64,000 bases of DNA from Drosophila persimilis (Eukaryota; Arthropoda; Insecta; Diptera; Drosophilidae): the NCBI RefSeq assembly GCF_003286085.1, contig NW_020825313.1:3658001-3722000 (forward strand). Reading direction: 5' to 3'. The position numbers were made by a program, and so were the translations under genes. Under the pieces are notes generated by a model, which ran no database searches, had not been told where the DNA came from, and saw only the letters and a list, made by a program, of their open reading frames with translations. This document shows, piece after piece, positions 31,207-42,638 of this stretch. Each line of letters begins with the position of its first letter. Positions within the stretch are counted from its first letter, which is position 1.

Positions 31207-32792
31207 CATTTATAACCATGTATACCTATCACTTTTTACCGCCGTTCTCCATATTTTTTTTTCATAATCACTAGGTAATCACGTCCTTCAAGGAGTTTCG
31301 ACATTATATAACCAGGAGTGTTTTAACGTTTATCAATCGTTGGTCTGAAGAATTTGATTGCCCATATATTACTAACACACTCAAAATCTCATAAGTATGT
31401 CTGACACCCTAATTACACTGACATGAGCTACCTATCGATAGTTGAGTTAACTCAATAACTCAGAATGGGTGTTTACACCTGCATGAAATTGAGTTATTGA
31501 GTATAGAGTCTGACTACTGACACGTGTGTTACCAACAATATTTTATAAATCAACCAAACTACGGAAATTGAAATTAAACTGGACGGAAAAGACTTGACTA
31601 TGTTTGCTGTGGAAAAACAATATGGAAAAGAGAAGAGAATAGCAATAGCCTTATATTCCATATGATCCTCGTCGGAATATCGCACGATACGGAGTCTCTT
31701 CGTTGTGTCCAAATCCATTTTTGTGCGCTATTGCTCAGTTTTTGACAAACGGCATCGCGAAACAGGGATCATAAAGAATCAAGAACATCCCGTGCAGGAA
31801 CTTGGGATGGGGAACAGGGAAATATTCGGAAAAAAGAGCAAACGCCACTAAAACGCTAGTATAACTCAACTTTTAAAAACCTCTAAGCCTCTATAATTAT
31901 AACTATAATAAGATCAAAACTCTAGCTCTATTATTCTTGTCTGTGGAGCCCATAATACAAAGAACGAAAAGGTATTATTGAATCTATGCAAAAACAATTT
32001 GCAATTTTTGACTTTCGCAATCTGAACTAAGACTCTTGGAGACTCTTGCTACCATACCGATCCAAGTAAAAATATACTGATCTTCTTTCACTATCGCAGA
32101 ATAGTCAGTTCCTTCTTGGACAGATTTATTTTTCTGTTCGCTTGTACATATTTCTCTTTTATGTCTTATTTAAATTTTTTTTTAATTTCCATCAACTGTG
32201 TTTCCCTTCAATATTAATATAACATTTTTTTTTTATGGCAATGAATATTTTTTCAGAGGTGAAATTGATTTTTTTTTCATATAAGTCACAACTAGTTTTG
32301 AACAACTTTTGAAATTAAGAAAAGACGATGAATGCAGCCATCAATCGGTCTAAAAAACTTTGCAGCTTAAGCTTACTGTCTGGACAATATTAGACATTCA
32401 AATAAAAGTGTAATTATTTTTTGCATCCTTTTTTTTTAATCAAAATTTGTAATTAAAAAAACTGTTTTTATATTGGCACGTTAATATGGCGTCGTTATAT
32501 TTTTTAATATAATTGATATATACCACACGGTATGTAACGGAATGTGTTGAAACGGCCATACATTTCAATAAACAAAACCTTCATAACAAATAAAAAAAAA
32601 TTCATTAAATTTTGGAACTTCAAATTTATCAGAAAAAGTAGGTCTGATGTTGATGAAGAGTGATATCAAAAGTTAATGGATAAACATACAACATGATGAA
32701 GTCGTTACATCAAAATCTTCTCTGTAAACAGCTCGTATAAACTTACTTATAAGCTACAAATTGAAGGAATGATTTATATGTATACTATTATA
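31207..32792. other. AT-rich DNA, part of the Graf first intron if the gene continues
   Basis: No gene seen. An interrupted palindrome lies at 31447-31501: ACTCAATAACTCA and TGAGTTATTGAGT around a 29-base centre. Confidence 0.4.
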
Positions 32793-34352
32793 CACTAGTC
32801 GGCATAATTATTTTGACGAATTAAAAATCGGGTATTTTTTAGCATAACTTTTTTGTGACTTTATTAAGAATTTTTGATTTATTTTTCTTTAAAATATATA
32901 ACTTATAGAAACTTAAAAATAAGGAAACAAATATATTTGCATTCAAACTTAAAAAGATTTTAATTAATAAGTAGTTTCACAGTATGGCATAAAAATTTTG
33001 ACAAGATTGTTTAATTTAAATAACAAAGTTTAAACTTTACAAAAGTGAATGAATTCAGCAAAATTTAATAAAATATATATCCTCCTTTAGCTTCAATAAC
33101 TTTTTATAGTCGCCGTGTTACCGAATCCACTAAATTTTGAAGGATCTCCGGAGATACCGCTTGCCAAAGGGAAGTGAGCTCAGAAATTGTCTTTTCTCTC
33201 TTTCTTTCTTTCTCTCGTATTGTTGAACGAAACTGTTCTTTTGCGTTTTAAAACAAACCAGACGTTTTCAATAATATTCAAATCTGGACTTTGAGGAGGC
33301 CAGTTCAAGGTGGTAACACCAACATCCCTCAAAAATGTGGTAATCATACGGGCTTTGTGGCCTGGGGCATTATCCTGTTGCAGGATTAATGACTCTCCAA
33401 TCAGCCTATTACCGGAGGGGAATGCGTGTTCATGTAGGGTGTATAAATAATTGCCCTGGTTCATTGAGCCGGTGATAGGAGTAAAGTCTCCTAGCCCACT
33501 GTATGCAACACATCCCCAAAACATGACAGAGCCTCCGCCACGGCTCACTTTTTTACAAACCGTTTACCGTTTAAATGAGCTTTTATCAGTCCACAAAACG
33601 CTTCTCCAGAACTTCTTTGGCTTATGCACATACTCCTTTGCAAAGGACAGTCTTTTTAGTTGGTTTGCCTTTGTCATAAACAGCACGTCCTTGGACTTAG
33701 AGGTATTAAAATGTCATTTCTTTAAACGTCGTCAGGCTGCATCAACTGATTGGGTTCTCTGCGGTCAAGTTGAAGAAGTCTGCAGCAATTTAAGGCTTCA
33801 GAAACACATTTTTTGTAAATGCTCGTAGGACTCGGACTTCAGTTGGAGTTGTTTTACGCTTGGCGCATGATCTGGTTAAATTTCTGAAACCATTATTTTT
33901 TTAAACTTATTACATTTATAGTGAACAATTTCGTTCAACAAGACGAGAGAAAAGACAATTTCTGAGCTCACTTCCCTTTGGCAAGCGGTATCTCCGGAGA
34001 TCCTTCAAAATTTAGTGGATTCGGTAACACGGCGACTATAAAAAGTTATTGAAGCTAAAGGAGGATATATATTTTATTAAATTTTGCTGAATTCATTCAC
34101 TTTTGTAAAGTTTAAACTTTGTTATTTAAATTAAACAATCTTGTCAAAATACTTATGCCATACTGTGAAACTACTTATTAATTAAAATCTATTTAAGTTT
34201 GAATGCAAATATATTTGTTTCCTTATTTTTAAGTTTCTATTATTTATATATTTTAAAGAAAAACAAATCAAAAATTCTTAATAAAGTCACAAAAAAGTTA
34301 TGCTAAAAAATACACGATTTTTACTTCGTCAAAATAATTATGCCGACTAGTG
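32793..34352. mobile_element. Fold-back Tc1-like transposon with ~430-bp inverted arms
   Basis: The element lies between TA dinucleotides and starts CACTAGTCGGCATAATTATT; the right end is its complement. The arms, 32793 to about 33240 and about 33922 to 34352, are near-identical inverted repeats that reach far beyond a normal Tc1 terminus and include the last ~20 codons of transposase. The left arm has an extra TTTC/TTCT microsatellite (33195-33214). The 5' part of the gene seems to have been replaced by an inverted copy of the 3' part. Confidence 0.85.
33130..33920 (-). pseudogene. Tc1-like transposase core inside the fold-back element
   Basis: The open part 33548-33180 reads SRGGGSVMFWGCVAYSGLGD, LILQQDNAPGHKARMITTFL (second catalytic Asp) and WPPQSPDLNIIENVWFVLKR (catalytic Glu). 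The region with the first Asp, 33920-33548, is in other frames with stops, and the N-terminal DNA-binding domain is absent. Its C-terminal codons fall in the left arm and are therefore duplicated in inverted form in the right arm. The gene is not functional. Confidence 0.8.
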
Positions 34353-34799
34353 TATGTGTAATTCGATATAATTTTATTTTAATTTCGCTTTTAATTTCGC
34401 TTTTATCTGAACTTTGCTTGCTTTTATCAAAAGGAACATTATCCTAAGCAGAAATAAGAAAATATTCCGAAATTCTTAAAAGGTATTATTGCTTTGTGCA
34501 GATAGCTATAACGCTGATAATGACACTGATAACGCTGATATCCCATAAAGTATACAAATCCGCTACATACATACAAAACTAAAATCCTTCTGTCTGTTTC
34601 TATACAAACTAGTCGCTTAGCTTGAAAGCTATCTACCTATAACTAAGCTAAAACACATGATTTTTGATGTACGCACCCTAAAAGTTATCAAGTCAATACG
34701 TAATATTTCTACTATAGGAACAAAGGAGCGGGAACGTTAAAAGCCTGGTCCGACCCGCGGCTCTACTTTTATACCTTGTACTTAGTCAGTGTACGTATA
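34353..34799. other. Spacer between two Tc1-like elements
   Basis: AT-rich; contains the imperfect repeats GCTGATAATGACACTGATAA and similar near 34515. No gene. Confidence 0.4.
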
Positions 34800-35154
34800 C
34801 AGGGGTGGTCAAAAGTATTTACACAGCGAGTTTTTTTTTTGCATGTTCAAGTTTAGGAGTTGTTTTTGTTGTTGTTGAAATCAAAATACAAAAAAAAAAT
34901 TACGGGCAAAAAGCTTGATCTACTAGGAATTGGTTGAAAGAAGAACTGGAAAAATAACTGTTAATGGAGTAAAAATAGAAGCATGTGAACTGTTGTCAAA
35001 AGTATTTACACAAATTTGCATTGCTTCAGAAGTATTTACACAATGCAAATTAGAGCTTATTCTTAGACTTGGTTTGACTTAGTGCAGTCGTTTTTTCGTT
35101 TATTGCAGTTGCAATAAGTAAATTTAATTTAAAATTTAAAATTAACTTAGTAAA

Positions 35155-36207
35155 ATGGTGAAGACAAAGGAGTTGTCTGTTGAAACTCGATCCGAGATCT
35201 TTACAAAATTTAAAAGCGAGATTTCAGCGTCGGAACTGGCCGAAACTTACAAAATTTGTAGAAAAACCGTTTATAATCTGGAAAAGAAAAAGGACAGGAA
35301 TGGAAATTTACAGAATTTAAAAAGAAGTGGAAGGAAACAAGCGATGGATGAACAGGAATGTAGACGTTTAATTGGCATAGTCGATAAAAATCCGTCGATA
35401 AGCCCAGTTAAATTGTCTGCAGATTCGCAACAATTGATTGACAAAAAAGTCTGTGATGCTTCAATACGTCGGGGATTGAAGGATATCGACATACGAACGT
35501 ATACAGTGCGAAAAATAATAATAATAATAATAATTTCCGAGGCAAATAAAGCAAAACGCCTCTCATTCGCATTGGAATACGTTAAAAAACCAAAGGAGTT
35601 TTGGTACAATGTTTTATGGACAGATGAAGTAGCTTTCCAGTTCCAAGGCTCATTCTGTAAAAGATTTATGCATCTACGACAAGCAAAAAAACAAAGTGCA
35701 GTGCAACCATTAAACAGATTTGGTGGAGGCACAGTGATGTTCTGGGGGTGCATGTCTTACTACGGATTTGGAGACTTTGTTCCAATAGAAGGCACTCTGA
35801 ATCAGACCCGGTATCTAGATATACTGAATGAACATGCTTTTGTGCCTGGTGATAGGCTATTTCCCATCTCTGACTGGATTTTACAGCAAGTCAATGCTCC
35901 ATGCCACAAGGGATCGGCACGTACAAAATTTTTACGAGATCTCAATGTGGCTGTTCTTCCCTGGCCTGCGCAGAGCCCTGATCTCAATATCATGGAAAAT
36001 GTTTGGTCGCTTATTAAAGGACAAAGAACAATTGATAAAAACCGAAAACGCGACGCTACCATCGAGGAAGTAAAGGAAATTTGGTCGAAATTGGAACTTG
36101 GATATGTTCGCCACTTAGTGGAATCAGTACCAGCCAGGTTGCAAGCAGTTATTGATGTCAATTACAAAATATTAATCATTATTATTATTATTCATCCAAC
36201 AAATTAA
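35155..36207 (+). CDS. Tc1-family (DD34E) transposase with Asp-to-Val change at the second catalytic residue
   Basis: This 350-residue frame has the normal length for a Tc1 transposase. The N-terminus holds a helix-turn-helix (SASELAETYKICRKTVYNLE, residues 24-43) and a second one to about residue 118. Residues 152-163 (NVLWTDEVAFQF) carry the first catalytic Asp, D157. The second site reads LQQVNAPCH, so position 246 is Val where relatives have Asp. The Glu is E281 in NIMENVW, 34 residues later. Other family boxes are present (GGGTVMFWGCMSYYGFGDFV). Two isoleucine runs, at residues 121-127 and 340-346, come from ATA/ATT microsatellites in the gene. I expect it to bind the ends but not cut; with an open frame it could still be translated. 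Confidence 0.9.
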   Translation: MVKTKELSVETRSEIFTKFKSEISASELAETYKICRKTVYNLEKKKDRNGNLQNLKRSGRKQAMDEQECRRLIGIVDKNPSISPVKLSADSQQLIDKKVCDASIRRGLKDIDIRTYTVRKIIIIIIISEANKAKRLSFALEYVKKPKEFWYNVLWTDEVAFQFQGSFCKRFMHLRQAKKQSAVQPLNRFGGGTVMFWGCMSYYGFGDFVPIEGTLNQTRYLDILNEHAFVPGDRLFPISDWILQQVNAPCHKGSARTKFLRDLNVAVLPWPAQSPDLNIMENVWSLIKGQRTIDKNRKRDATIEEVKEIWSKLELGYVRHLVESVPARLQAVIDVNYKILIIIIIIHPTN

Positions 36208-36412
36208 AAAAAAAAAATCATTAAATCATAATAAAAAATTAACTTAAAGTTTTGTGTAAATACTTCTGCAGCATTAAAAATGTGTGTAAATAATTTTGAC
36301 AACTGATAAACGTCACTCTCCTTATTCTCCTTATTCGTACAAACAGTTATCTTTTCCAATTCTTCTCTCATTCAATTGCTAGTAGATCAATCTTTTTGGC
36401 CAAAAAGTTTTT

Positions 36413-37385
36413 TTTATACCCGATACTCAAAATGAGTATTGGGGTATATTAGATTTGTGGTAAAAGTGGATGTGTGTAACGTCCAGAAGGAATCGTTTCC
36501 GACCCCATAAAGTATATATATTCTTGATCAGCATCAATAGCCAAATCGATTGAGCCATGTCTGTCTATCCGTCTGTCCGGCCGTCCGTCTGTCCGTCCCC
36601 TTCAGCGCCTAGTGCTCAAAGACTATAAGAGCTAGAACAACGATGTTTTGGATCCAGTCTTCTGTGATATGTCACTGCTACAAGAATATTTCAAAACTTT
36701 GCCCCGCCCACTTCCGCCCCCACAAAGGGCAAAAATCTGTGGCATCCACAATTTCGACCATACGAGAAAACTAAAAACGCAGAATCGTAGAAGATGACTG
36801 TATCTTCTAGAGTGCAAAATCTGAACCAGATCGTATAATTATTATAGCCAGAATCAAGAAAACAATTTCATTCTTTCTCGCTCTGTCTCTCTCTAACACA
36901 CAGGTTTCATGGTCGGTTTTGCCAGTTGCAAAATATGAGTTCAAGGATCTCAGAACCTATAAGAGCCAGAGCAACCAAATTTGGTATCCACACTCCTGTG
37001 ATATCGGACCTTGACCATTTTGTGTCAAAATTTCGCCACACCACCTTCCGCCGCCGCAAAGGACGAAAAACTGTTGCATCCACAATATTGAGGATACGAG
37101 AAAACTAAAAACGCAGAATCATAGATAATGATCATATCTATCAGATTGCTGAATCTGGATCAGATCAGATCATTTTTATAGCCAAAGGGAACAAATCAAT
37201 TTGCAGTGGCTACGCAGCGCCCGACGTCACGCTCAGACTGATTTTCTGTTTCTCTCGCACGCACTCTTTGTCGTTTCGTTTAATATTAGCGGCGTCTGCC
37301 GGAGGAGAGCCATACTGACTTAGTATCGGGTATAACTGTAGAGTTGCGGTGTCCGCAGCAACTCACAACGTTCCCCCTCGTTTTA
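36413..37385 (+). mobile_element. DINE-1/INE-1-type Helitron, copy 2, nested in the Tc1 element
   Basis: Starts TATACCCGATACTCAAAATG and ends GTCCGCAGCAACTCACAACG then CCCCCTCGTTTTA, like copy 1. It has the CCGACCCCATAAAGTATATA block and GTCTGTCCGTCCCCTTCAGC. It is about 130 bases longer than copy 1 because of an additional subrepeat block near 36990-37150 (CGCCGCCGCAAAGGACGAAA). No coding capacity. Confidence 0.85.
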
Positions 37386-37471
37386 TTTAGCTTTCAACAA
37401 CCACAGGAAAAGCTCCTGAAATTGAACATGCAAAAAAAAACTCGTTGTGTAAATACTTTTGACCACCCGTG

Positions 37472-37774
37472 TATGTGAGCTAATGATGCATGTAACTTAT
37501 AGCCTGTTTACACTAGGGTTGCGTCATGCGTTATAGCGTGTTGCCGGAGACGCAGTTGTTCTTACATACGATAAGCATTGGATGCAGTGGTGTCACAAAA
37601 TTGTGTCCTTTTTGAACGCAGGAGTGTCTATTCGGAATATACAAATATTTTTCCCCTTAACAGAACATTTTTGTGCTATCACCACTAAGAACAAAAAAAA
37701 GATAGCAGAATTCATCAGCTAAGTCAGATATTTCAAATTGTTTTTAAGTTTAATTAAGTAAATAACTAAAGTAG
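37472..37774. other. Spacer, no gene
   Basis: AT-rich with no recognised element; TAACTAAAGTAGGTTAGG at its right end leads into the LINE 3' terminus. Confidence 0.4.
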
Positions 37775-38059
37775 GTTAGGTAGAGGTTAGGTAGAGGCGG
37801 CTGCCAGGCTCGCTCGGAGCCCGGCACACTTAGGCCGGTTTCGGCCCGTTGTGATACCGCTTGGGATCATTCCCTCCCTGCAGTGAGATTTCCTGTCAAC
37901 AGTTGTCCCATCCAGATGCTCTTATAAAGTTTGGGATCTTTCTGGGACACAGCGTGGACATCTCCGAGATGTCGTTCAGAAAGGCGGAGCCCAAGTGATG
38001 CAGCCTCCTTCTGCTGAGAGCTGGACAGGAACAGAACAGGTGTTCCACTGTCTCCTCCT

Positions 38060-38880
38060 CGTCCTCATCTCTGCAGCTGCGGCAGAAAAGGCATACAAAT
38101 ATCCTCCTTATCTTGGAGAAGGGGGGTCGTAGTACCAGATCTCGCCATCTGGTCCGCTATGCAGTTGCCCTCGATGTCCCGTTGGCCCGGGACCCATATA
38201 AGGCTGATAGCAAGTTGCTGAGCCATCTCGTGAAGAGATCTGCGGCACTTCGCCACAGTAGCCGAATTCGAGGAGATCGCGTTAAGTGATCTGATCGCAG
38301 CTTGGCTATCGCTGTAGATGTTTAGATTGGTTGCTGTGGTGGTAACCTCTGTGAAAGCAGTACAGAGCCTCCCTGATTGCTGTAACTTCCGCTTGGAAGA
38401 CGCTACAGTGATCCGGGAGCCTGAAAGATTGCCTTATGTTTAGCTGTTCAGAGTAGATTCCTCCTCCAATCCTGCCGTCCAGCTTTGAGCCATCCGTGAA
38501 GATGCTTATGGCCCCGTCTGGGCCGGGGAGTCCCTCGAGCCATTCGTCTCTATGAGGGATAATTGTGCTGAATGGAGTCTCCGTGTGCTCCCTTGGAACT
38601 TGATAGTCCATTCTTGCTGGGACCATGTTGTTTTTATTTAGTATAGATGAGTGACCTATGTGTTGAGGTACCCATTGCTCAGAGTCCCTAAGACGTATTG
38701 CTGCCATTTCTGCCCGCTCCTTTCCTGCAAGGTAAAGGCTCTGGAGGCATAACATGGCGTTTAGCGCATCATTTGGTATTGTTCGAAGAGCTCCAGAGGG
38801 CGGCCGTTCGCTGAACCTTGCCCAGCTGATTGGTGCTCGTCCTTTTTGTAAGGGAAGGCTACCAGACAGTAACTCCATAG
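38060..38880 (-). pseudogene. LINE RNase H domain (LOA-type)
   Basis: The main frame, 38878-38306, ends with AISIFTDGSKLDGRIGGGIY (first catalytic Asp) and CSVFQAEVTAIREAL (catalytic Glu). A second frame, 38256-38065, continues LAISLIWVPGQRDIEGNCIA, the outer HxxIxGNExAD-type motif in which His is replaced by Gln. The two are separated by a frameshift. The N-terminal part of the main frame is the RT connection region. Confidence 0.8.
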
Positions 38881-40030
38881 AGTATTATAGGTCTGACTAT
38901 TGCCAGATATATCCATAGGACTATGCTTGGGTTCATGCTCCACTTTAGGCCGATAGCTTTTTTGCAAGTGTAGAGTGCTGTCGTTGCCTTCTTCACCCTA
39001 GCCTTGACATTCAGGTTCCAGTTAGCTTTTTGTCAATTACCAACCCTAAGTAACTGGCACTACCGCTGAAGGAGAGCCTGTATCCATTTAGTATTGGCGG
39101 GTTGGGGGGCGGGACCTTGTATTTTTTTTTTGTAAAAACACAAGTTCCGTTTTCGAGGGATTTAGTCCCAATCCGCGCGATTCTGTCCATCCGGACAATT
39201 GAGCAAGCTTTGCGGTCATTAGGTCGCATAGTGTTTGGGGATATTTCCCCGCAAAGATAATTTCAACGTCATCCGCGTATGCCACTACTTTACACCCCCT
39301 CTTCCAGGTCGAGGAGACAGAACTCCCCCTTGCGGGGTTCCTCTGTTGACATATCTTGACTGGGTGGACGATCCCATCGATGATGTCATCGTCCTGCGTA
39401 TGAGCAATTGATCAATGAGCATCACCAAGTGACGGTCCATCCCCAGGTCAGTCAGGGCTTCTGTAATGGCTCCCGCACATCATGAAGTGCCGTTTCCGTG
39501 GATTTTCCTTTCCGGTAGGCATGCTGCGCACTTGAGTACAGCTGGGGACTTATGGTAGTCCGTAATTGTAAGTCTCTCAAAGGTTCTGAGTAGGAAAGAC
39601 GATAAACTGATTGGTCTAAAGTCTTTCGGGGTTGAGTGTGAGGCTTTGCCTGCTTTGGGGATGAAAACTATCCTAGCCTTAAGGCATGCTTGCGGTATTG
39701 TGCATTGTAGCCAGTTGACGGTCGTATCCCCGGCCTTCTGAAGTTAGGGCGGGATTACCTGGTCCGGGGCTGGCGATTTATACGGGTTGAAGCTTTACTG
39801 CCCAACTTATGTTCCGTTTTGTAAGGATATGGTCCATCGATTCTACCGATCCCTCTCCTTGGAGGTGTGTCGGCTCGGTGGTTGTGCATCCGGGGAAATG
39901 CGTGTCGAGCAGAATGTGTAGGGACTCCTCACTAGAGTTGGTCCACGTGCCATCATGCTAGACTGGTTTTAGCTTAGCTCTTGTGGCTCTATTGAATAGA
40001 GTCCTACAAGTTCTACGAAGGGTGTCTAGT
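38881..40030 (-). pseudogene. LINE reverse transcriptase (LOA-type)
   Basis: The catalytic YADD is read at 39285 as MAYADDVEIIFAGKY, followed by LAQLSGWTESRGLGLNPSKT and LGLVIDKKLTG. Upstream parts, 40030-39300, are shattered among frames, with traces of the palm region (PYKSPAPDQVIP and KAGIVFIPKAGKAS read across frames). It would prime on nicked target DNA after cleavage by the endonuclease. Confidence 0.75.
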
Positions 40031-40033
40031 TGC

Positions 40034-40926
40034 TTAAATCACCAGGGCGGTTTCTTTTTCCCCCCTTGGTCTGGTAGAAGGGCATGCTGCCTTGTAGGCT
40101 TTGTTGCACGCATCCGTAAACCTGTTCACAAGAAGGTTTAGGCTGTCTTCCGTGTTCGTGCAATTAGGGGCGTTAGGAGGGAGTAGTTTCTCCAGGGTTG
40201 TGCTATATTTTTTTCCCAGTTGGCTACTCTGGGGTTGATATAGTCGGTGGGTTTGGGGATCTTGAAGGATAATATCGATATACCTGTGGTCCGGGAAGGA
40301 TTGGTCTCCTAGGACTTTCCAGCTTTTGATTGTGTCCAGCGGTTTGTTTGACACTAGCGTGAGGTCAATGACCCCCTGCCGATTTTTAATTATAAACGTG
40401 GGGTCGTTGCCCCGATTGCAAATGAATAAATTTGAGTTTAGGATGAAGCTGAACAGTGACTCACCCCTTACATTCGTGTCCTTGCTCGCCCATTGGGTGT
40501 GTTGGGCGTTGGCATCACAATCTATAAGTAGGTCTTTGCCCGTCCTTTCGATGTCGCTGGCTATTTTGCGAACAAGGTCGTTGGTGGATCATCCTCCTCG
40601 TGGGCCATATAGGACGCCACCAGCCTGAGATGATTCCCGTTTAGCTCTAGGCTTGCCGCCGTGTTATCGCCATCGCTATAATTATGGAGCAGAAAGATAT
40701 TTAAATGCTTTCTCGCAAGTATGCAGGTACGGATTTTACCTTCATTGTGGGATACAATGATCTTGTATTCCCTCGTCTCCAATCCACAGACCTTGCTTCC
40801 TACCACCCAAGGCTCCTGGATCAGGACTACGTCGGCTCCACTTGCGTCTAAGCAGAGTATGAGAGAGAGAGACTCTCCACCACCGTAATGTCTGCGTCCG
40901 AGTCGTCTGAGATTCTCTCTCGGCAC
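40034..40926 (-). pseudogene. LINE apurinic-type endonuclease (LOA-type)
   Basis: The frame from 40926 reads ADVVLIQEPWVVGSKVCGLE, with the conserved QEPW, then RLVASYMAHEEDDPPTTL. The frame 40354-40034 continues with the C-terminal endonuclease and linker (SWKVLGDQSFPDHRYIDIIL, with the SDH-like box as FPDH). The central part carrying CDANAQHTQWAS is read in another frame at about 40530-40480. It nicks chromosomal DNA to start insertion. Confidence 0.75.
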
Positions 40927-40995
40927 ATTGACTCAAAGTCGAGAATCAGCTTCGTCTCCGAAGAGAAGCCTTCCTGGTCTGGCTCCAGCTCGTCG

Positions 40996-42085
40996 TCAGG
41001 CGCTTCGAGCTCCGCAGCGACATCCTGCACGTCTGCGTTGACGACAGCAAGCGGTGATGGTGACCGAGCTGAAGCCGAAGTTAAGCTCTCCTTTTGCTGC
41101 CTCTATCAGGGCCAGCGACTCTTTATTGAGAACGAGCACTGCCTGGTTAGTCGGCCTTTGTGTCGTCCCAACCTTGGCTACCTTCCAATCCGAGGTCGGT
41201 AGTCCTGGGTTGCATCTTTGCAACATCTTGAGGATGCGTTCTGGCTCCTTGAAGGTAGCCGGCACCCAAAATTCTGGCCCTCGGTCTGCTAGACACCTCG
41301 CTCCAGTCGACTGCGACGAGTTTCGCCCCAGCATAGACCTCGCCGACCTGCGCTACCGCCGCTTTATAAAGCTTTACAGAGCGCACGTCTTCGCAGGCAA
41401 TTATCTTGACGTTGCCCTGGAACCACCCCATGACCTTGCAAACTGGCGGTGGTCCTGGGTCTTCGTCGAGGAGGTCGAAGCAGTGGTCGGCCAGTGCCAC
41501 TTCCACCCACTTCCACTGACTCCTTGTGATTCTTCCCTCTGCGCTGCCTTTGTCGAGGACGCCGATTAGCGTCCTCTCCTTGGCAATCTGCGCAAAAGAG
41601 ACATTTGGCAGCACTCTGGAGCGCTTTGCTGCCGGTCCCGGTGTCTCCTGTGAGCGCTGCCTCTTGGCTTGGGGATCCACCTTTTTCTGTTCCGAGGTGA
41701 ACTCCGGTAGCACGGCCGATGCCCATTCCACCTTCTTCAGCCAGTCGGCTGATGGGCTGGCTTCACTGCTGGCGTGTTGCTGACGGAGTATGTGCCCTGC
41801 AGTCCTCTTTTCGACATAGGTGTATCGTTTGGCTTGGGCGCTTGTCGACGGCAAGTCAACCCCCTCCGCTTTACCAGAAGGTCGGGCAGCCGCAGTATTG
41901 CTTAGCTTTTCTTCCAAGGTGTCAGCTTCGGGAGTTACCTTGCCACCCACTCCGGATTCGGGATGGGACCCCCTCGGGTTCGCACAGGCACCTTCCACCT
42001 TACAGGTAATCCCTGATGTAGAGCCGGTTGGGCCAGGCCTTTGGGCCGCTGCCTTTCCGTGCTTGGGATTGCTCCCGGTTGGCAT
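40996..42085 (-). pseudogene. LINE ORF1 with DUF4780-like domain
   Basis: The 312-residue frame 42085-41147 starts MPTGSNPKHGKAAAQRPGPT, a proline- and basic-rich N-terminus. From about residue 165 it reads NVSFAQIAKERTLIGVLDKG, WKWVEVALADHCFDLL and GWFQGNVKIIACEDVRSVKL, the DUF4780-type domain of LOA ORF1 proteins. A shift near 41290 moves it into 41334-40996 (EFWVPATFKEPERILKMLQR). No zinc knuckles are obvious. It probably binds element RNA. Confidence 0.8.
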
Positions 42086-42638
42086 TTGGGGAGCGCCGCA
42101 CTCATTTGTTTTTTTGGTGTTTTTTGGTTTTTATTTTTGTTGTTATACATCTTGTTCCCACGAGATGCAGAGAAAGGGAAAGGTCAGCCCGGGCAGAGAT
42201 CCACGTTGCCCGGGTAAGGCATCATTAGAACAGGGGGCTGCCAAGTCCCTGAGCCCTCCGTTAGCGACTGGGCTAGTTTTTATACCGGCCCCCAGCCAGG
42301 CTGACTCTCGGCACGGGTCGAGAAACACACTTAGTCCGGCCCGGTGGGTGTGGGGGTTTGGGATGTGGGTAGGTATCGTGTATGGATGGGAGTGTGTGAG
42401 CTACTTATTGAGGCGGCACCACAATAATAATAATAAGAATAGGTCGGTTACTCATTTCCCTGTCGCGACAATTCTATCAGTGCAGTGCAGTAGGCAGTGT
42501 AATGAACTATCTAATACACACAAGCGGAATCGGACAGCTGACACAGCTAAACGCATTATCTGTTATCCCTTTGCTCGCGGTTCCCACCTTTATACATATA
42601 CAGGGTGTCGTGCTGTGTGACTCTTTAAAAACTTCAAT

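Larger units (their letters stand above)
34800..37471 (+). mobile_element. Tc1-like transposon, complete, with nested DINE-1
   Basis: Ends are TA plus CAGGGGTGGTCAAAAGTATT at the left and the complement of CACGGGTGGTCAAAAGTATT at the right. The repeated word GTCAAAAGTATTTACACA recurs at 34806-34834 and 34995-35043 and again, inverted, at 36250-36305. This is the inverted/direct-repeat layout of Tc1 elements with long ends. It holds one open transposase gene. A DINE-1 of about 970 bases interrupts the 3' terminal region. Without that insertion the element would be about 1.7 kb, normal for Tc1. Confidence 0.9.
37775..42420 (-). mobile_element. LOA-clade LINE (Loa/Bilbo/Trim type), near full length, broken frames
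   Basis: Reverse-strand order is: 5' leader, ORF1 with a DUF4780-like region, endonuclease, reverse transcriptase, RNase H, 3' untranslated region. An ORF2 with a C-terminal RNase H is a mark of the LOA/I group. The 3' terminus carries tandem CTACCTAACC words (plus strand GGTTAGGTAGA). The 5' edge is uncertain and is placed before BEL fragment D. Many frameshifts are present. Confidence 0.85.

Noticed and set aside
36632-37108. 60-codon frames inside DINE-1
   Set aside because: DINE-1 elements are non-coding; the frames are not shared with copy 1.
40326-42620. Long forward frames (100-266 codons) opposite the LOA LINE
   Set aside because: They are antisense shadows of GC-rich LINE ORF1/ORF2, whose reverse-strand reading carries recognisable domains.
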